The notes below the pieces were generated by a model. It had not been told where the DNA came from and did not search any database. It worked only from the letters and a program-made list of their open reading frames with translations. Of a stretch of 64,000 nt of DNA, positions 45,804 to 54,103 are shown piece by piece (the stretch's first letter is position 1; each line of letters starts with the position of its first letter). Made by a program: the position numbers and the translations under genes. The DNA is from a virus, in IMG/VR virus record IMGVR_UViG_3300023184_000070, positions 22,776 to 86,775 of that record; one strand, given 5' to 3'.

Positions 45804-46699
45804 TAATAGATATAAAAGATTTAGATTGCATTTTTCTTACTTACAACGAACCTAAAAGAGAAGAATTTTGGAGTCAAATAAAATCCATGATACCATGGGC
45901 CGCTAGGGTTGATGGGGTTAAGGGAAGTGATGCTGCACACAAAGCAGCAGCCGCTGCTAGCGGTACTGAACGATTTATTTTAATTGATGGCGACAATATA
46001 CCAGACGCAGCATTTTTCCAACAGAGTTTAATTCTAAACGAAAAAAATGCAGATTGTGTATTTCGTTGGCGTGCTAAAAATAGTATTAATGGGTTAGTTT
46101 ATGGTAATGGCGGAATAAGCTGCTGGACTAAAACTCATATTAATAATATGCGTACTCACGAAAACAGTGACGGTAGCAACGAAACTCTAGTAGAATTTTG
46201 TTTTGATTCAAAATATATTCCTTTGTGGAATTGTTATTCAACTACATATCCAGATCAAAATCCTTTTCAAGCATGGCGGGCAGGATTCCGTGAAGGAGTA
46301 AAAATGTGCCTTGACCGGGGTCGAAGAGTTACCGTGCCAGAATTTGCAAACATGCGCAACTATCAAAATTTAGAATACTTAAATATATGGCACACTGTGG
46401 GAAATGACGTTGCGCACGGGTCATGGGCTACATATGGTGCAAGATACGGTACATATAAAGTCATGTTAGATCAAAATTGGGACTATACTCAGGTACAAGA
46501 TTTTGCTGCACTTGAAGAAATCTTTAAGACTGATATTTCTTCACAATTTGAAAAACGTCGTGCTCACTACCATTATATAACTGGCGAAATTAAAAACAAA
46601 TTAAAAATTCCTGTTGTAGAAATGGGCGCAGAGCAAAGCGCATTCTTTAAAAAATTCTATAGTAAAATTCATAGAAATAAGGACATAATGGCATCGTGA
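45800..46699 (+). CDS. glycosyltransferase-like protein (DGD motif)
   Basis: The 299-residue product opens LDCIFLTYNEPKREEFWSQI, then WAARVDGVKGSDAAHKAAAA and FILIDGDNIPDAAFF with DGD at 63-65. This is a GT-A-like core in which the first loop binds the nucleotide and DGD the metal. The order VDGV, AH-AAA, DGD, VYGNGGI and then FQAWRAGFREGVKMC recurs in the minus-strand gene 49526-50428, so the two are clear paralogues. GTGA coupling leads into the radical-SAM gene. Confidence 0.68.
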   Translation: MIIDIKDLDCIFLTYNEPKREEFWSQIKSMIPWAARVDGVKGSDAAHKAAAAASGTERFILIDGDNIPDAAFFQQSLILNEKNADCVFRWRAKNSINGLVYGNGGISCWTKTHINNMRTHENSDGSNETLVEFCFDSKYIPLWNCYSTTYPDQNPFQAWRAGFREGVKMCLDRGRRVTVPEFANMRNYQNLEYLNIWHTVGNDVAHGSWATYGARYGTYKVMLDQNWDYTQVQDFAALEEIFKTDISSQFEKRRAHYHYITGEIKNKLKIPVVEMGAEQSAFFKKFYSKIHRNKDIMAS

Positions 46700-47646
46700 T
46701 TACCAAACAAGAATACACGCGATTGGAGCATGCCGATCCTGTTAACGCCGAATGGTTTGTAGTCAATTGGTGTTTGGGTAACACCTGTAATTTTAGTTGC
46801 AGCTATTGTCCTGCGGCACTACACGATGGTAGCCGGCGCTGGCCAGAATTTGATGATATTAAACAATTCATACTCAAAGTAAAAGAACAACACCCAAATA
46901 AAAAATTGTATTTTGAGTTTACTGGTGGTGAAGTTACCATGTACAAGCATTTTATACCTTTATGCGAGTTTTGTCGCGAACAAGATGTTAAAGTAGGCAT
47001 GATTAGCAACGGCAGTAGAACCCTGCGTTGGTGGGAGGAAAACAAGCACTTTTTTGACCATGTATGCCTCAGTTTCCACCCTGAAGAAGGCGATGCGGAG
47101 CACTTTTTAAAGGTAGCGGGAATACTGCACGATATTGTTAAGGTGCATGTGAATGTAATGATGAGCCCGGACAAGTTTGATTACTGCTATTCGGTAGCCG
47201 AACGAGCAACCAAATTGACCAATATCAGTCTGGCACTACAACCGTTAATACACGATTTTGGGGACAAGTTGTATGATTACACTGACGAGCAAAAACGTAT
47301 TTTTGATCAACAGTACGCTTTGTTGGTGAGTAAAATAGTACACACTAAAAAGCAAAAAGTATATCGTGGTGGCATGCGTACAATTGGAAATAACAGCCAA
47401 ATTTTATCAGCGCATTCTTTTATTGCAAATAGCACTAATAATTGGTTTGGGTGGAACTGTTATGCTGGCGTTGAGCAATTGATTGTTGATATGGACGGTA
47501 GCATACATCGTGGTTGGTGCAAAGTTGGTGCAAAAATTGGATACATTTGGGATCAAGATTTGAAACTGCCAACTACGCCGGTTAAATGTAATAAAGTCAT
47601 GTGCCATTGCAATTTTGATATCATGAGCACTAAGGAACGTGTATGA
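46696..47646 (+). CDS. radical SAM enzyme with C-terminal cysteine cluster
   Basis: The 316-residue product carries the radical-SAM CxxxCxxC at C31, C35, C38 (CNFSCSYC), which binds the 4Fe-4S cluster that cleaves S-adenosylmethionine, and the FTGGEVTMY motif at 75-83. C-terminal cysteines at 255, 275, 298, 303 and 305 resemble a SPASM/twitch auxiliary cluster site. The start is GTG at 46696 overlapping the previous stop as GTGA. Substrate is unknown; SPASM-type enzymes often modify peptides or sugars. It sits between glycosyltransferase-like genes and a second radical-SAM gene. Confidence 0.85.
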   Translation: MITKQEYTRLEHADPVNAEWFVVNWCLGNTCNFSCSYCPAALHDGSRRWPEFDDIKQFILKVKEQHPNKKLYFEFTGGEVTMYKHFIPLCEFCREQDVKVGMISNGSRTLRWWEENKHFFDHVCLSFHPEEGDAEHFLKVAGILHDIVKVHVNVMMSPDKFDYCYSVAERATKLTNISLALQPLIHDFGDKLYDYTDEQKRIFDQQYALLVSKIVHTKKQKVYRGGMRTIGNNSQILSAHSFIANSTNNWFGWNCYAGVEQLIVDMDGSIHRGWCKVGAKIGYIWDQDLKLPTTPVKCNKVMCHCNFDIMSTKERV

Positions 47647-49013
47647 GCATGCTTAATACTGCCTGTAGTTCGGCTTGGAACTACCCAGTACTGGACATAA
47701 GTGGCAGGTCCTTGTGCAATTGTTGTAAGACTCCGCATAATAAAGTATCAACAAAAGATTTAGAACTAGGGACAGATCTTTTTAAAAAGTTTATACCTAT
47801 TAAAAACATAAAACGAGATTTATTAGAGGGTAAGAAAAACCCCAATTGCTCTGCATGCTGGGCCACCGAAGAAGTTGGTGGCGTATCTGCTAGGACTGGT
47901 TTTGATGACTTTGCTAGATTTATTAATGCAACAAAATGGGTCAGCTTAACATTAGATGAAACCAAAGATAGATTACTGAATTTGTCCAACGACGACAAAG
48001 AAGATTTAATTAATTGGGAACATCCTACACATATTGAAATTATGTTAAGCACCACCTGCGATCTAAAATGTGTATATTGTAGTCCACATTTCAGCAGTCA
48101 ATGGTATGTTGAAAAATTAAAATATAAAGAAATCCCTGTTAAGACAGCAACTACTAATATCGAAGAGTACGAAAATATTTGGTGGAATTGGTTTGAAGCA
48201 GTTGCATATAAAACTGTTAATCAAATTGGTTTTGTAGGTGGTGAGCCGCTATTGGATGATAAATTATATCAATACATTGAAAGAATATTAGAGATTCGAC
48301 AACTAAACAATATAACCACCACATTAAACATTAGCGTGGTTACCAATTTTAATACTCCAAAAAAGTACTTAGAAAAGTTTTTAAATATGGTACAACGTAT
48401 ATCAACAACGCCAGGTGTTGATATAGGTATTTGTATTAGTTTTGAAAGCACAGGCAATCAAAATGATTTTATTAGGAGCGGAGCCAGCTGGCAGTTGTTT
48501 CATAATAATATAAACCGATTGCTGGAATTTATTAACACTAACCGCTTAGAAAAAACAGTCATTTATATAGCACCCGCATTTTGCTCGTTAAGCATTAGTA
48601 GTATGCTGCCTTTCATTAAATATGTCATCATGATGATCGAAACAAATTCAAAATTTATTTGGACTTCTACTACACACGTTGCACATCCGCAATGGATGTC
48701 ACCATTTATACTAACTAGAGATTATAACAGATACATTGATGAAGTAATTGACTATTTGACAAATTTAAAACATAAAAAATTTAATCAAGAGCAATACTTT
48801 AAATTTGAAAACTGGAAGCAAATTTTCATTAACTACTTAACTACAATTAAAGCTGGAATAGATAACAGCAATTTAGATGTTGTTAAAACTGATAAGTTAA
48901 GAAAAGAATTTGTTTATAACATTGATAAATTATCATCAAGGCGCAATTTAGATTTTAATGCCACATTCCCCGAAATGGTTGAATTTTATAATTTGTGCAA
49001 ACAAATTACTTAG
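47643..49013 (+). CDS. twitch-type radical SAM enzyme
   Basis: The 456-residue product has an N-terminal cysteine-rich part (C8, C25, C27, C28, C69, C72), consistent with an auxiliary iron-sulphur site, then the radical-SAM CxxxCxxC at C139, C143, C146 (CDLKCVYC) and GFVGGEPLLD at about 197-206. Phages and surface-glycan loci carry related twitch-domain radical-SAM proteins with unknown substrates. It overlaps the preceding radical-SAM gene by ATGA, suggesting that the two act on one pathway. Its stop overlaps the stop of the convergent methyltransferase gene by 8 bases. Confidence 0.82.
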   Translation: MSMLNTACSSAWNYPVLDISGRSLCNCCKTPHNKVSTKDLELGTDLFKKFIPIKNIKRDLLEGKKNPNCSACWATEEVGGVSARTGFDDFARFINATKWVSLTLDETKDRLLNLSNDDKEDLINWEHPTHIEIMLSTTCDLKCVYCSPHFSSQWYVEKLKYKEIPVKTATTNIEEYENIWWNWFEAVAYKTVNQIGFVGGEPLLDDKLYQYIERILEIRQLNNITTTLNISVVTNFNTPKKYLEKFLNMVQRISTTPGVDIGICISFESTGNQNDFIRSGASWQLFHNNINRLLEFINTNRLEKTVIYIAPAFCSLSISSMLPFIKYVIMMIETNSKFIWTSTTHVAHPQWMSPFILTRDYNRYIDEVIDYLTNLKHKKFNQEQYFKFENWKQIFINYLTTIKAGIDNSNLDVVKTDKLRKEFVYNIDKLSSRRNLDFNATFPEMVEFYNLCKQIT

Positions 49014-49554
49014 TACCAATAACCATAAATCTAGTAAACGACCATTCAGGATAAACAAATTCTTTTGATCCCATAAACGCAATTGATGAAAGTTTATAGT
49101 TACTAATAAACTCTTCATTGCTATTGGATTTGACATAGTGGTCGTCGTGCGGCATGTTATTTCCTTGTAATATTACTCTAGTACCGGCTGGTAAATTTTC
49201 AAACCATGCATGTGATTCAAAATGTTCTGTACTGGTATTAATTACTAAGTCTACTACTGGTGGTTGTATTTCGTTGCAGTCGTAAGTCATTGCCTTAAAC
49301 TGCCATCTTTGCCAGACCCAAAGATTGTTGATAGTATCCGCTACTCTTTCGCACTCGGGGTCAATGTCGACACTGCGTATATTTTTAACTTTAAAAATGC
49401 CGCGGCTTAACAATAGGAATCCAGTAATACCATACCACCCGCCATATATGTAGGTGTAGTCGGATTCCCACCCTAGGCGTTCTAGTTCTTCGCAAAGCCA
49501 AATTTTGCTACCAATTTGGCCACTACTAAACGAGTCTGGATCTATAGGTATCAT
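49006..49554 (-). CDS. class I SAM-dependent methyltransferase-like protein
   Basis: The 182-residue product shows a glycine-rich SAM-binding loop (YIYGGWYGITGFLLL, about 35-49) and an acidic strand-2 end (RSVDIDPECERVAD, D63/D65), then VVDLVINTSTEHF and LPAGTRVILQGNN. Target is unknown; its neighbours suggest a sugar or lipid. It overlaps the preceding minus-strand gene by 29 bases, and its stop overlaps that of the converging radical-SAM gene. Confidence 0.72.
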   Translation of the reverse strand: MIPIDPDSFSSGQIGSKIWLCEELERLGWESDYTYIYGGWYGITGFLLLSRGIFKVKNIRSVDIDPECERVADTINNLWVWQRWQFKAMTYDCNEIQPPVVDLVINTSTEHFESHAWFENLPAGTRVILQGNNMPHDDHYVKSNSNEEFISNYKLSSIAFMGSKEFVYPEWSFTRFMVIGTK

Positions 49555-50428
49555 ATACTTTTCTTAACCAATCTTTATCATTAATTAATGATAATTTTTC
49601 TAAATCATTAGAGAATTTTTCACCGTACTTGCTTCCGTGTTTAGCACCATCGATGGCATCCATGCCGTATGGTTCTTGATGTCCGGTAGTTTGCCATACG
49701 TGGATTCTTTTAAGATTTTCTTGATGATTTGACTGAGCAATATTACCAGCTGCAAGTTTAGCACACTCTCTAAATGCACTCCTCCACGTATTAAACGCAT
49801 CAGTATTGAATGAGGTTATATTGCTTAGTTTTTCGATGATTATAAATTTATCACTGATGGATGTTGTAATATCAGTATTAGCAGTTCTAGTTATTATTGT
49901 TTGATGCTTGGGTAGTATTTTTATACCACCATATCCATATACTAATCTGTTGATGGGGTTAATAGATTGATAGACATATACAGCATCTCTATCAAATATG
50001 TCGGGTACGTAATTAAATTCAAAATCATCCAGTACATATGCATCACCATCAACCACATAAAACATATCAGTGCTGGATAATTCGGCTGCTGCCTGATGCG
50101 CTTCAAGTATACCCGTAACCCCGTCGACACGTTTAGCATTGGGTGCTTTAGTTAATAATCGTTGCCAATTTTTTTCGGCATTTGACTCATGATAACTCAA
50201 GAATATAACATCCAATTCTTTACCGTAAATTGGAGAAACATATCCCATGTCTTTGTCGCCTTGTTTTGATTCTGGGGATAAGATCCTCCACACCCATATT
50301 TTGCTATCGCCTTGGTGAAATTCGGGATCTAAATACCATATATGATCATATACAGCATCCCATGGCGGAATAGCATAATTTGGAAAATTAAAAATTAACG
50401 GAAGGCTGTCATTAAATTCTATTTTCAT
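49526..50428 (-). CDS. glycosyltransferase-like protein, paralogue of 45800-46699
   Basis: After a 68-residue N-terminal extension, the 300-residue product repeats the order seen in the plus-strand gene: LDVIFLSYHESNAEKNWQRL, AKRVDGVTGILEAHQAAAEL, FYVVDGDAYVL (DGD 127-129), VYGYGGI and FNTWRSAFRECAKLA. It therefore should be a GT-A-like transferase using a nucleotide sugar. The extension (PPWDAVYDHIWYLDPEFHQG) is not recognised. It overlaps the epimerase upstream by 17 bases and the methyltransferase downstream by 29, so it belongs to a coupled operon. Confidence 0.66.
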   Translation of the reverse strand: MKIEFNDSLPLIFNFPNYAIPPWDAVYDHIWYLDPEFHQGDSKIWVWRILSPESKQGDKDMGYVSPIYGKELDVIFLSYHESNAEKNWQRLLTKAPNAKRVDGVTGILEAHQAAAELSSTDMFYVVDGDAYVLDDFEFNYVPDIFDRDAVYVYQSINPINRLVYGYGGIKILPKHQTIITRTANTDITTSISDKFIIIEKLSNITSFNTDAFNTWRSAFRECAKLAAGNIAQSNHQENLKRIHVWQTTGHQEPYGMDAIDGAKHGSKYGEKFSNDLEKLSLINDKDWLRKVYDTYRSRLV

Positions 50429-51392
50429 TAATCTTGCCTTGCCAATATAGACTTTCAGTAAACCACTTGAAGTAATTTTGAAATCCTTCAGTTACATCTA
50501 CCTTGGGATCAAACCCAAAATCTCGACGAGCAGCATCAATGTTTAGTGCGCCGCGACTGGGAAAATCGGCATCCTTGTCACCAACTACTAGTTCACCACT
50601 GCCTGCTAGTTCTATTGCCATTTTTGCTGCCTGCAACAATGTAACACTATGGCTTTTTGTAATATTATATGTTTTGTTTGCAGTATTATTGCTTAATGCA
50701 GCAGCCACAATACCATCAGCAGCGTCATCCACATAAGTAAAGTCTAGCGTTTCTCTCGCTCCATTAACTCGGAGCACTCCGCCGCGCATTGCTGTGAGCA
50801 TGAATTTTGAGACCACTCGGTCCTCGACATCAAGTGGCCCATAAACAGCACTGGGGCGAATAACAGTATAACTAAAACAATCACGACGAGCATAGTCTTT
50901 GACAAGGTGTTCTCCTGCTAATTTCATAATACCATACTGTCCCTGTGGGCAACATACAGCATCTTCAGTTACATCATCAACGAAGTCTCCATAGACCATA
51001 CTGCTACTAATGTATAAGAATTTCTTTACTGCGGTGCGTTTGCTGGCTTCTAGTAGATTAAGCAAACCTTCCATCATTGTACGTGCGCCCAATGCTGGGT
51101 TGGCATTAACTACCTTTTGCCTAGGAAAGCTGGCCATATGTATAACCGTGTCAAACTTTTCAAATGTAAACAGATAATCTATATTTTTTTTATCTGCAAT
51201 ATCATATCTATAATAGGTAGACCGCTTGATTTTTTTCTTACGTTCAGACAATAGGTAATCAAGCTCACCCTGTGGAATGATACCGTAATTGGTTTCAGTA
51301 TCGGTTATAACTACACTGTGTCCTAAATTTTCAAGACGTGCAACCACATTGTGGCCTATTAGACCTAACCCACCAGTTACTAGTATTTTCAT
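50412..51392 (-). CDS. NAD-dependent sugar-nucleotide epimerase/dehydratase
   Basis: The 326-residue extended short-chain dehydrogenase has the NAD-binding TGGLGLIG (6-13, GxxGxxG), an active-site Ser run at 129-131 (YISSSMVYGD) and the catalytic pair Y153/K157 (QYGIMKLAGE). RPSAVYGP and the C-terminal part match the UDP-glucose 4-epimerase/dTDP-glucose dehydratase group. It would supply a modified sugar for the glycosyltransferase-like genes. The start ATG overlaps the thymidylate synthase stop as ATGA. Confidence 0.88.
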   Translation of the reverse strand: MKILVTGGLGLIGHNVVARLENLGHSVVITDTETNYGIIPQGELDYLLSERKKKIKRSTYYRYDIADKKNIDYLFTFEKFDTVIHMASFPRQKVVNANPALGARTMMEGLLNLLEASKRTAVKKFLYISSSMVYGDFVDDVTEDAVCCPQGQYGIMKLAGEHLVKDYARRDCFSYTVIRPSAVYGPLDVEDRVVSKFMLTAMRGGVLRVNGARETLDFTYVDDAADGIVAAALSNNTANKTYNITKSHSVTLLQAAKMAIELAGSGELVVGDKDADFPSRGALNIDAARRDFGFDPKVDVTEGFQNYFKWFTESLYWQGKINENRI

Positions 51393-52300
51393 ACAGCCAT
51401 GTCAGCTGACAGTGCAGGATGAGATGCATACCCAATCAGCCTTATATCTTTCATAGTAAATTTTGTAATGTCTTTGATAGTTCTATTAATCTCAAGTCCT
51501 GGACCAGGTAAGGGTTCGCGCTTCAGTTGTTCTTTTACCTGCTCTACGTGATTCAGATATATATGTGCGTCGCCAAGTACGTGAACGAACTCGCCTACCT
51601 CTAAATCGCACACTTGAGCGATTAAATGCGTTAGCAGACTGTAGCTGGCTATGTTAAAGGGTACACCCAAAAACATATCACAGGACCTTTGATACATCTG
51701 ACAGGACAGCCGATTACCGGCCACATAAAATTGTACAAAGCAGTGACACGGTGGCAGGGCCATGGAGTCAATCTCACCTGGGTTCCACGCTGTTAATATA
51801 TGTCGTCGTCCGTATGGGTCTGCTTGAATACCCTCAATCAGCGACTTTAGCTGATCAACTTCTTTAACATGTATACCACCCTGGCGGTTATACGTATTAC
51901 CAAACTCATCTTTAAATGTATCACTACGATGTATAACTGGCGTACGCCACTTACGCCATTGTACACCATATACTCTACCCAAGTCGCCCCGGAATTGTGC
52001 TAGATTTTTCCAATTTGGTGCTGTGGCATTATCAGTCCAGATGGTGGTCTTGTCCTCATCCCGCGTACCATGGAGAAGTTCAGCAAGGCGCCTCTCGTCC
52101 CCTGAACCTTCGATAATCCACAGCAACTCGCTAACTACGCTTTTCCATGCTAATTTTTTAGTAGTGACCGCAGGGAAACAGTCTTTTAGATCATATCTAA
52201 CTTGCCGACCGAATACGCTGAGTGTACCAGTGCCGGTTCGATCGTCTCGTTGTTGACCGTTATCTAAAATATCTTGTAGTAAGTCTAAATAGGGTTTCAT
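51389..52300 (-). CDS. thyA: thymidylate synthase ThyA
   Basis: The 303-residue product methylates dUMP to dTMP with methylene-tetrahydrofolate. All key motifs are present: RTGTGTLSVFG (21-31), PYGRRHILTAWNP (162-174), catalytic Cys at 185 in LPPCHCFVQFYV and QRSCDMFLGVPFNIASYSLL (204-223). Length is slightly above the bacterial enzyme. It is a usual nucleotide-supply gene in T4-like phages (T4 td). It is coupled by ATGA on both sides, which is odd for a gene set otherwise devoted to sugars; shared early expression is the likely reason. Confidence 0.96.
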   Translation of the reverse strand: MKPYLDLLQDILDNGQQRDDRTGTGTLSVFGRQVRYDLKDCFPAVTTKKLAWKSVVSELLWIIEGSGDERRLAELLHGTRDEDKTTIWTDNATAPNWKNLAQFRGDLGRVYGVQWRKWRTPVIHRSDTFKDEFGNTYNRQGGIHVKEVDQLKSLIEGIQADPYGRRHILTAWNPGEIDSMALPPCHCFVQFYVAGNRLSCQMYQRSCDMFLGVPFNIASYSLLTHLIAQVCDLEVGEFVHVLGDAHIYLNHVEQVKEQLKREPLPGPGLEINRTIKDITKFTMKDIRLIGYASHPALSADMAV

Positions 52301-52632
52301 AAATTTTTAAGTAATAAATCTGTCATTGGTTGCACCATTTTTGCAACCTCATCAACGCTAACATAAAAATCCACATTCTCTATATAAGAATCTAAATTTA
52401 TTAATTTATCATTAATGTAATCTTGAATCTCATCATGACTGATGCCTTGGGAGACCATTTCACTTATGCTAATATCTACTCTAGTGCCGTCAATTAAGTG
52501 TACTGCGATACTGTCTAGTACATTAACTGGAACATCAGATTTCTTAACACTTTTAACTATAGCTTCCCATTGCTCTCTTACTGTGAAATTAAGTTTTTTT
52601 AGCCGGGGCCTTTTTCTTGGTTGGTTTGGCAT
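52297..52632 (-). CDS. conserved phage protein with uncertain start or frameshift
   Basis: The product has a conserved-looking core: LNFTVREQWEAIVKS, VLDSIAVHLIDGTRVDISIS and LINLDSYIENVDFYVSVDEV. Related small proteins accompany the next gene in other T4-like environmental phages, as I recall them. The frame overlaps the end of the upstream gene by over 40 bases. In-frame starts are ATG 52632 or TTG 52653, neither with a ribosome binding site, and the conserved core begins right after a run of seven A. A +1 shift on that run would join the upstream protein to this core; an indel in the assembly would do the same. It ends by ATGA coupling with thyA. Confidence 0.6.
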   Translation of the reverse strand: MPNQPRKRPRLKKLNFTVREQWEAIVKSVKKSDVPVNVLDSIAVHLIDGTRVDISISEMVSQGISHDEIQDYINDKLINLDSYIENVDFYVSVDEVAKMVQPMTDLLLKNL

Positions 52633-53257
52633 TGGGTGTTGCAGTTGGGTCAAGGTCTAAGGCCTCTTTTGATAGTCTTTCAGCTTCGGCGAGTAGTTGT
52701 GCAGCACTGGCTTTCATTGCGTCAGCCTGTTGCAAACGGCTACGTGCAAGATCCGCATCAGTCAATACTCCGCCAGTATTCTCAGGAATCATTGCAGGTT
52801 GACTGCGACTCATGGGACTGACACCTAATTCCTTAGGCTCAGCTCTGGCCTTCTTACCACTCATGCCGCGATTGCTGTCAATCTCAGCCATACGATTAAC
52901 TGCTTCCTGTCCTTGCGCCATTTCGGTCAACAACTTGTTAAGTTCATCTAAACGAATTGAACTTGCCGGGGTTGGAGTCATGATAATTTGATTGCATTGT
53001 ACTTTCTTAATCAAATGACTTTTATGTAATGCTTCAAGACAGTTGACACCGTCGCTCATGAAGTTTCTAAACAATGCGTCGGCAAAGTTTTCGGCTTGTT
53101 GACCTACTGGGCTTTCCAATACAGTCATTACGCTGTCGTGATATATTCTTGGTAGTAGATCGCTATAGACCAATAAGGTCATGTGATCTTCATTTGGTAC
53201 TTGTCTGAACAATACCACTACTTTTTTGTCTCCGTGTTTGCCTACGTGTTTATACAT
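52589..53257 (-). CDS. conserved phage protein of unknown function
   Basis: The 222-residue product begins MYKHVGKHGDKKVVVLFRQV and contains EDHMTLLVYSDLLPRIYHDS and SPVGQQAENFADALFRNFM, an opening that I associate with a protein widely conserved in T4-like marine phages but without known function. The C-terminal 80 residues are helical and end in a Lys/Pro/Ala-rich basic tail. AAGGA precedes the ATG. The gene ends at a seven-A run (52589-52600 region) that is in the overlap with the next gene. Confidence 0.7.
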   Translation of the reverse strand: MYKHVGKHGDKKVVVLFRQVPNEDHMTLLVYSDLLPRIYHDSVMTVLESPVGQQAENFADALFRNFMSDGVNCLEALHKSHLIKKVQCNQIIMTPTPASSIRLDELNKLLTEMAQGQEAVNRMAEIDSNRGMSGKKARAEPKELGVSPMSRSQPAMIPENTGGVLTDADLARSRLQQADAMKASAAQLLAEAERLSKEALDLDPTATPNAKPTKKKAPAKKT

Positions 53258-53266
53258 ATTAAATCC

Positions 53267-53488
53267 TTATTCTGTGGCTGCTGGCGCAGCATCTTCGTCT
53301 TTAAGTACACCTGTACTTTGGACAAATGCGTTCAAGCGATCATAAAGACCGCCTACGCCCGAAAGCTCCTCTGCCCTAAATGCCCCACGTTGAGTGCAAG
53401 TATTAATTACTCTTAATACATTAACCAAATCTTGTATATTAAGACCTGGTCGATCCTCTGAGGCACTATCGCTAGTTACGTCGCTCAT
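53267..53488 (-). CDS. small conserved phage protein
   Basis: The 73-residue product (MSDVTSDSASEDRPGLNIQD...) has the core LNIQDLVNVLRVINTCTQRG, FRAEELSGVGGLYDRLNAFV. The start at 53488 is chosen because GGAG lies 6 bases upstream of it; an ATG four codons earlier contains that site. Similar short proteins occur next to the preceding gene family in related phages. Function is unknown. It follows a terminator, and 9 bases separate its stop from the next start. Confidence 0.65.
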   Translation of the reverse strand: MSDVTSDSASEDRPGLNIQDLVNVLRVINTCTQRGAFRAEELSGVGGLYDRLNAFVQSTGVLKDEDAAPAATE

Positions 53489-53501
53489 GTTTATCTCCAT
53501 T

Positions 53502-53535
53502 AAAAAGCTCTACACATATTTACTACGTGTAGAGC
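53502..53535 (-). terminator. Rho-independent terminator
   Basis: A perfect 9-bp stem (GCTCTACAC ... GTGTAGAGC, loop of 11) is followed on the minus strand by TTTTT. It closes the transcript from the VWA/metallopeptidase genes at 53558. Confidence 0.88.
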
Positions 53536-53557
53536 GGATGGAAAAAATTTCTGAGCC

Positions 53558-53851
53558 TTAAAACATCTGCCAAGACGTATTAATTTGATCTAGGTGTAGT
53601 GCAAAGTAAGTAATCTCGTATGGGCGCTCAAACGCCACAGTCTTACTCATGATCAATTGATCAGTTTCGGCATCTGTGTGATATTCGTCACCAATGTAAA
53701 ACCTGCCTGATAAGTTTTTATATATCCAATCAGTAACGGTCTTTTCTTCTGCACGAAGATCAAATCTAAAACGTTCAAAGTGGGGCGGGCAATGTTGTAA
53801 TTGCCGCAACCCAAATACGTTTAACGGATTAGCCTCACCTTGTGCTAGCAT
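53558..53851 (-). CDS. hypothetical protein downstream of the VWA gene
   Basis: The 97-residue product is not recognised. It contains HCPPHFERFRFDLRAEEKTV, TDWIYKNLSGRFYIGDEYHT and an aromatic C-terminus. It starts on the last base of the preceding stop (TAATG), so it is translated with it, and it ends before a strong terminator. This makes it the last gene of the transcript that includes the VWA/metallopeptidase gene. Confidence 0.6.
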   Translation of the reverse strand: MLAQGEANPLNVFGLRQLQHCPPHFERFRFDLRAEEKTVTDWIYKNLSGRFYIGDEYHTDAETDQLIMSKTVAFERPYEITYFALHLDQINTSWQMF

Positions 53852-54102
53852 TATTCGTAGATCCGGATCTTCATATCAACATCTTCTTCTTGGGGCAAGA
53901 CTAGTTTATCTTCCAATTGCTCTAGTGCTGTATGCATGAAGCTTTCTATCAAATGAATCTGTCGAGTCATGACAGCAATCTCACAAGAGCGAGCCAAGTC
54001 CTCTAATGCCTGCTCACGTGTCATGAGCCGCACTTGCAGGTCGTTAATGGTTTTACGAGCCTCTGCTAGTTTACGGATTTTGGTTGCGTCAATTACTTGC
54101 AT
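53851..54102 (-). CDS. small helical protein downstream of the VWA gene
   Basis: The 83-residue product (MQVIDATKIRKLAEARKTIN...) is helical and charged throughout with heptad-like spacing at 10-35, so a coiled coil is likely. I start it at ATG 54102, one base after the VWA stop with AAGGA upstream, rather than at the longer frame to 54225 that runs inside the VWA gene. Function is unknown; the tight link suggests a partner of the VWA protein. Confidence 0.65.
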   Translation of the reverse strand: MQVIDATKIRKLAEARKTINDLQVRLMTREQALEDLARSCEIAVMTRQIHLIESFMHTALEQLEDKLVLPQEEDVDMKIRIYE

Positions 54103-54103
54103 A

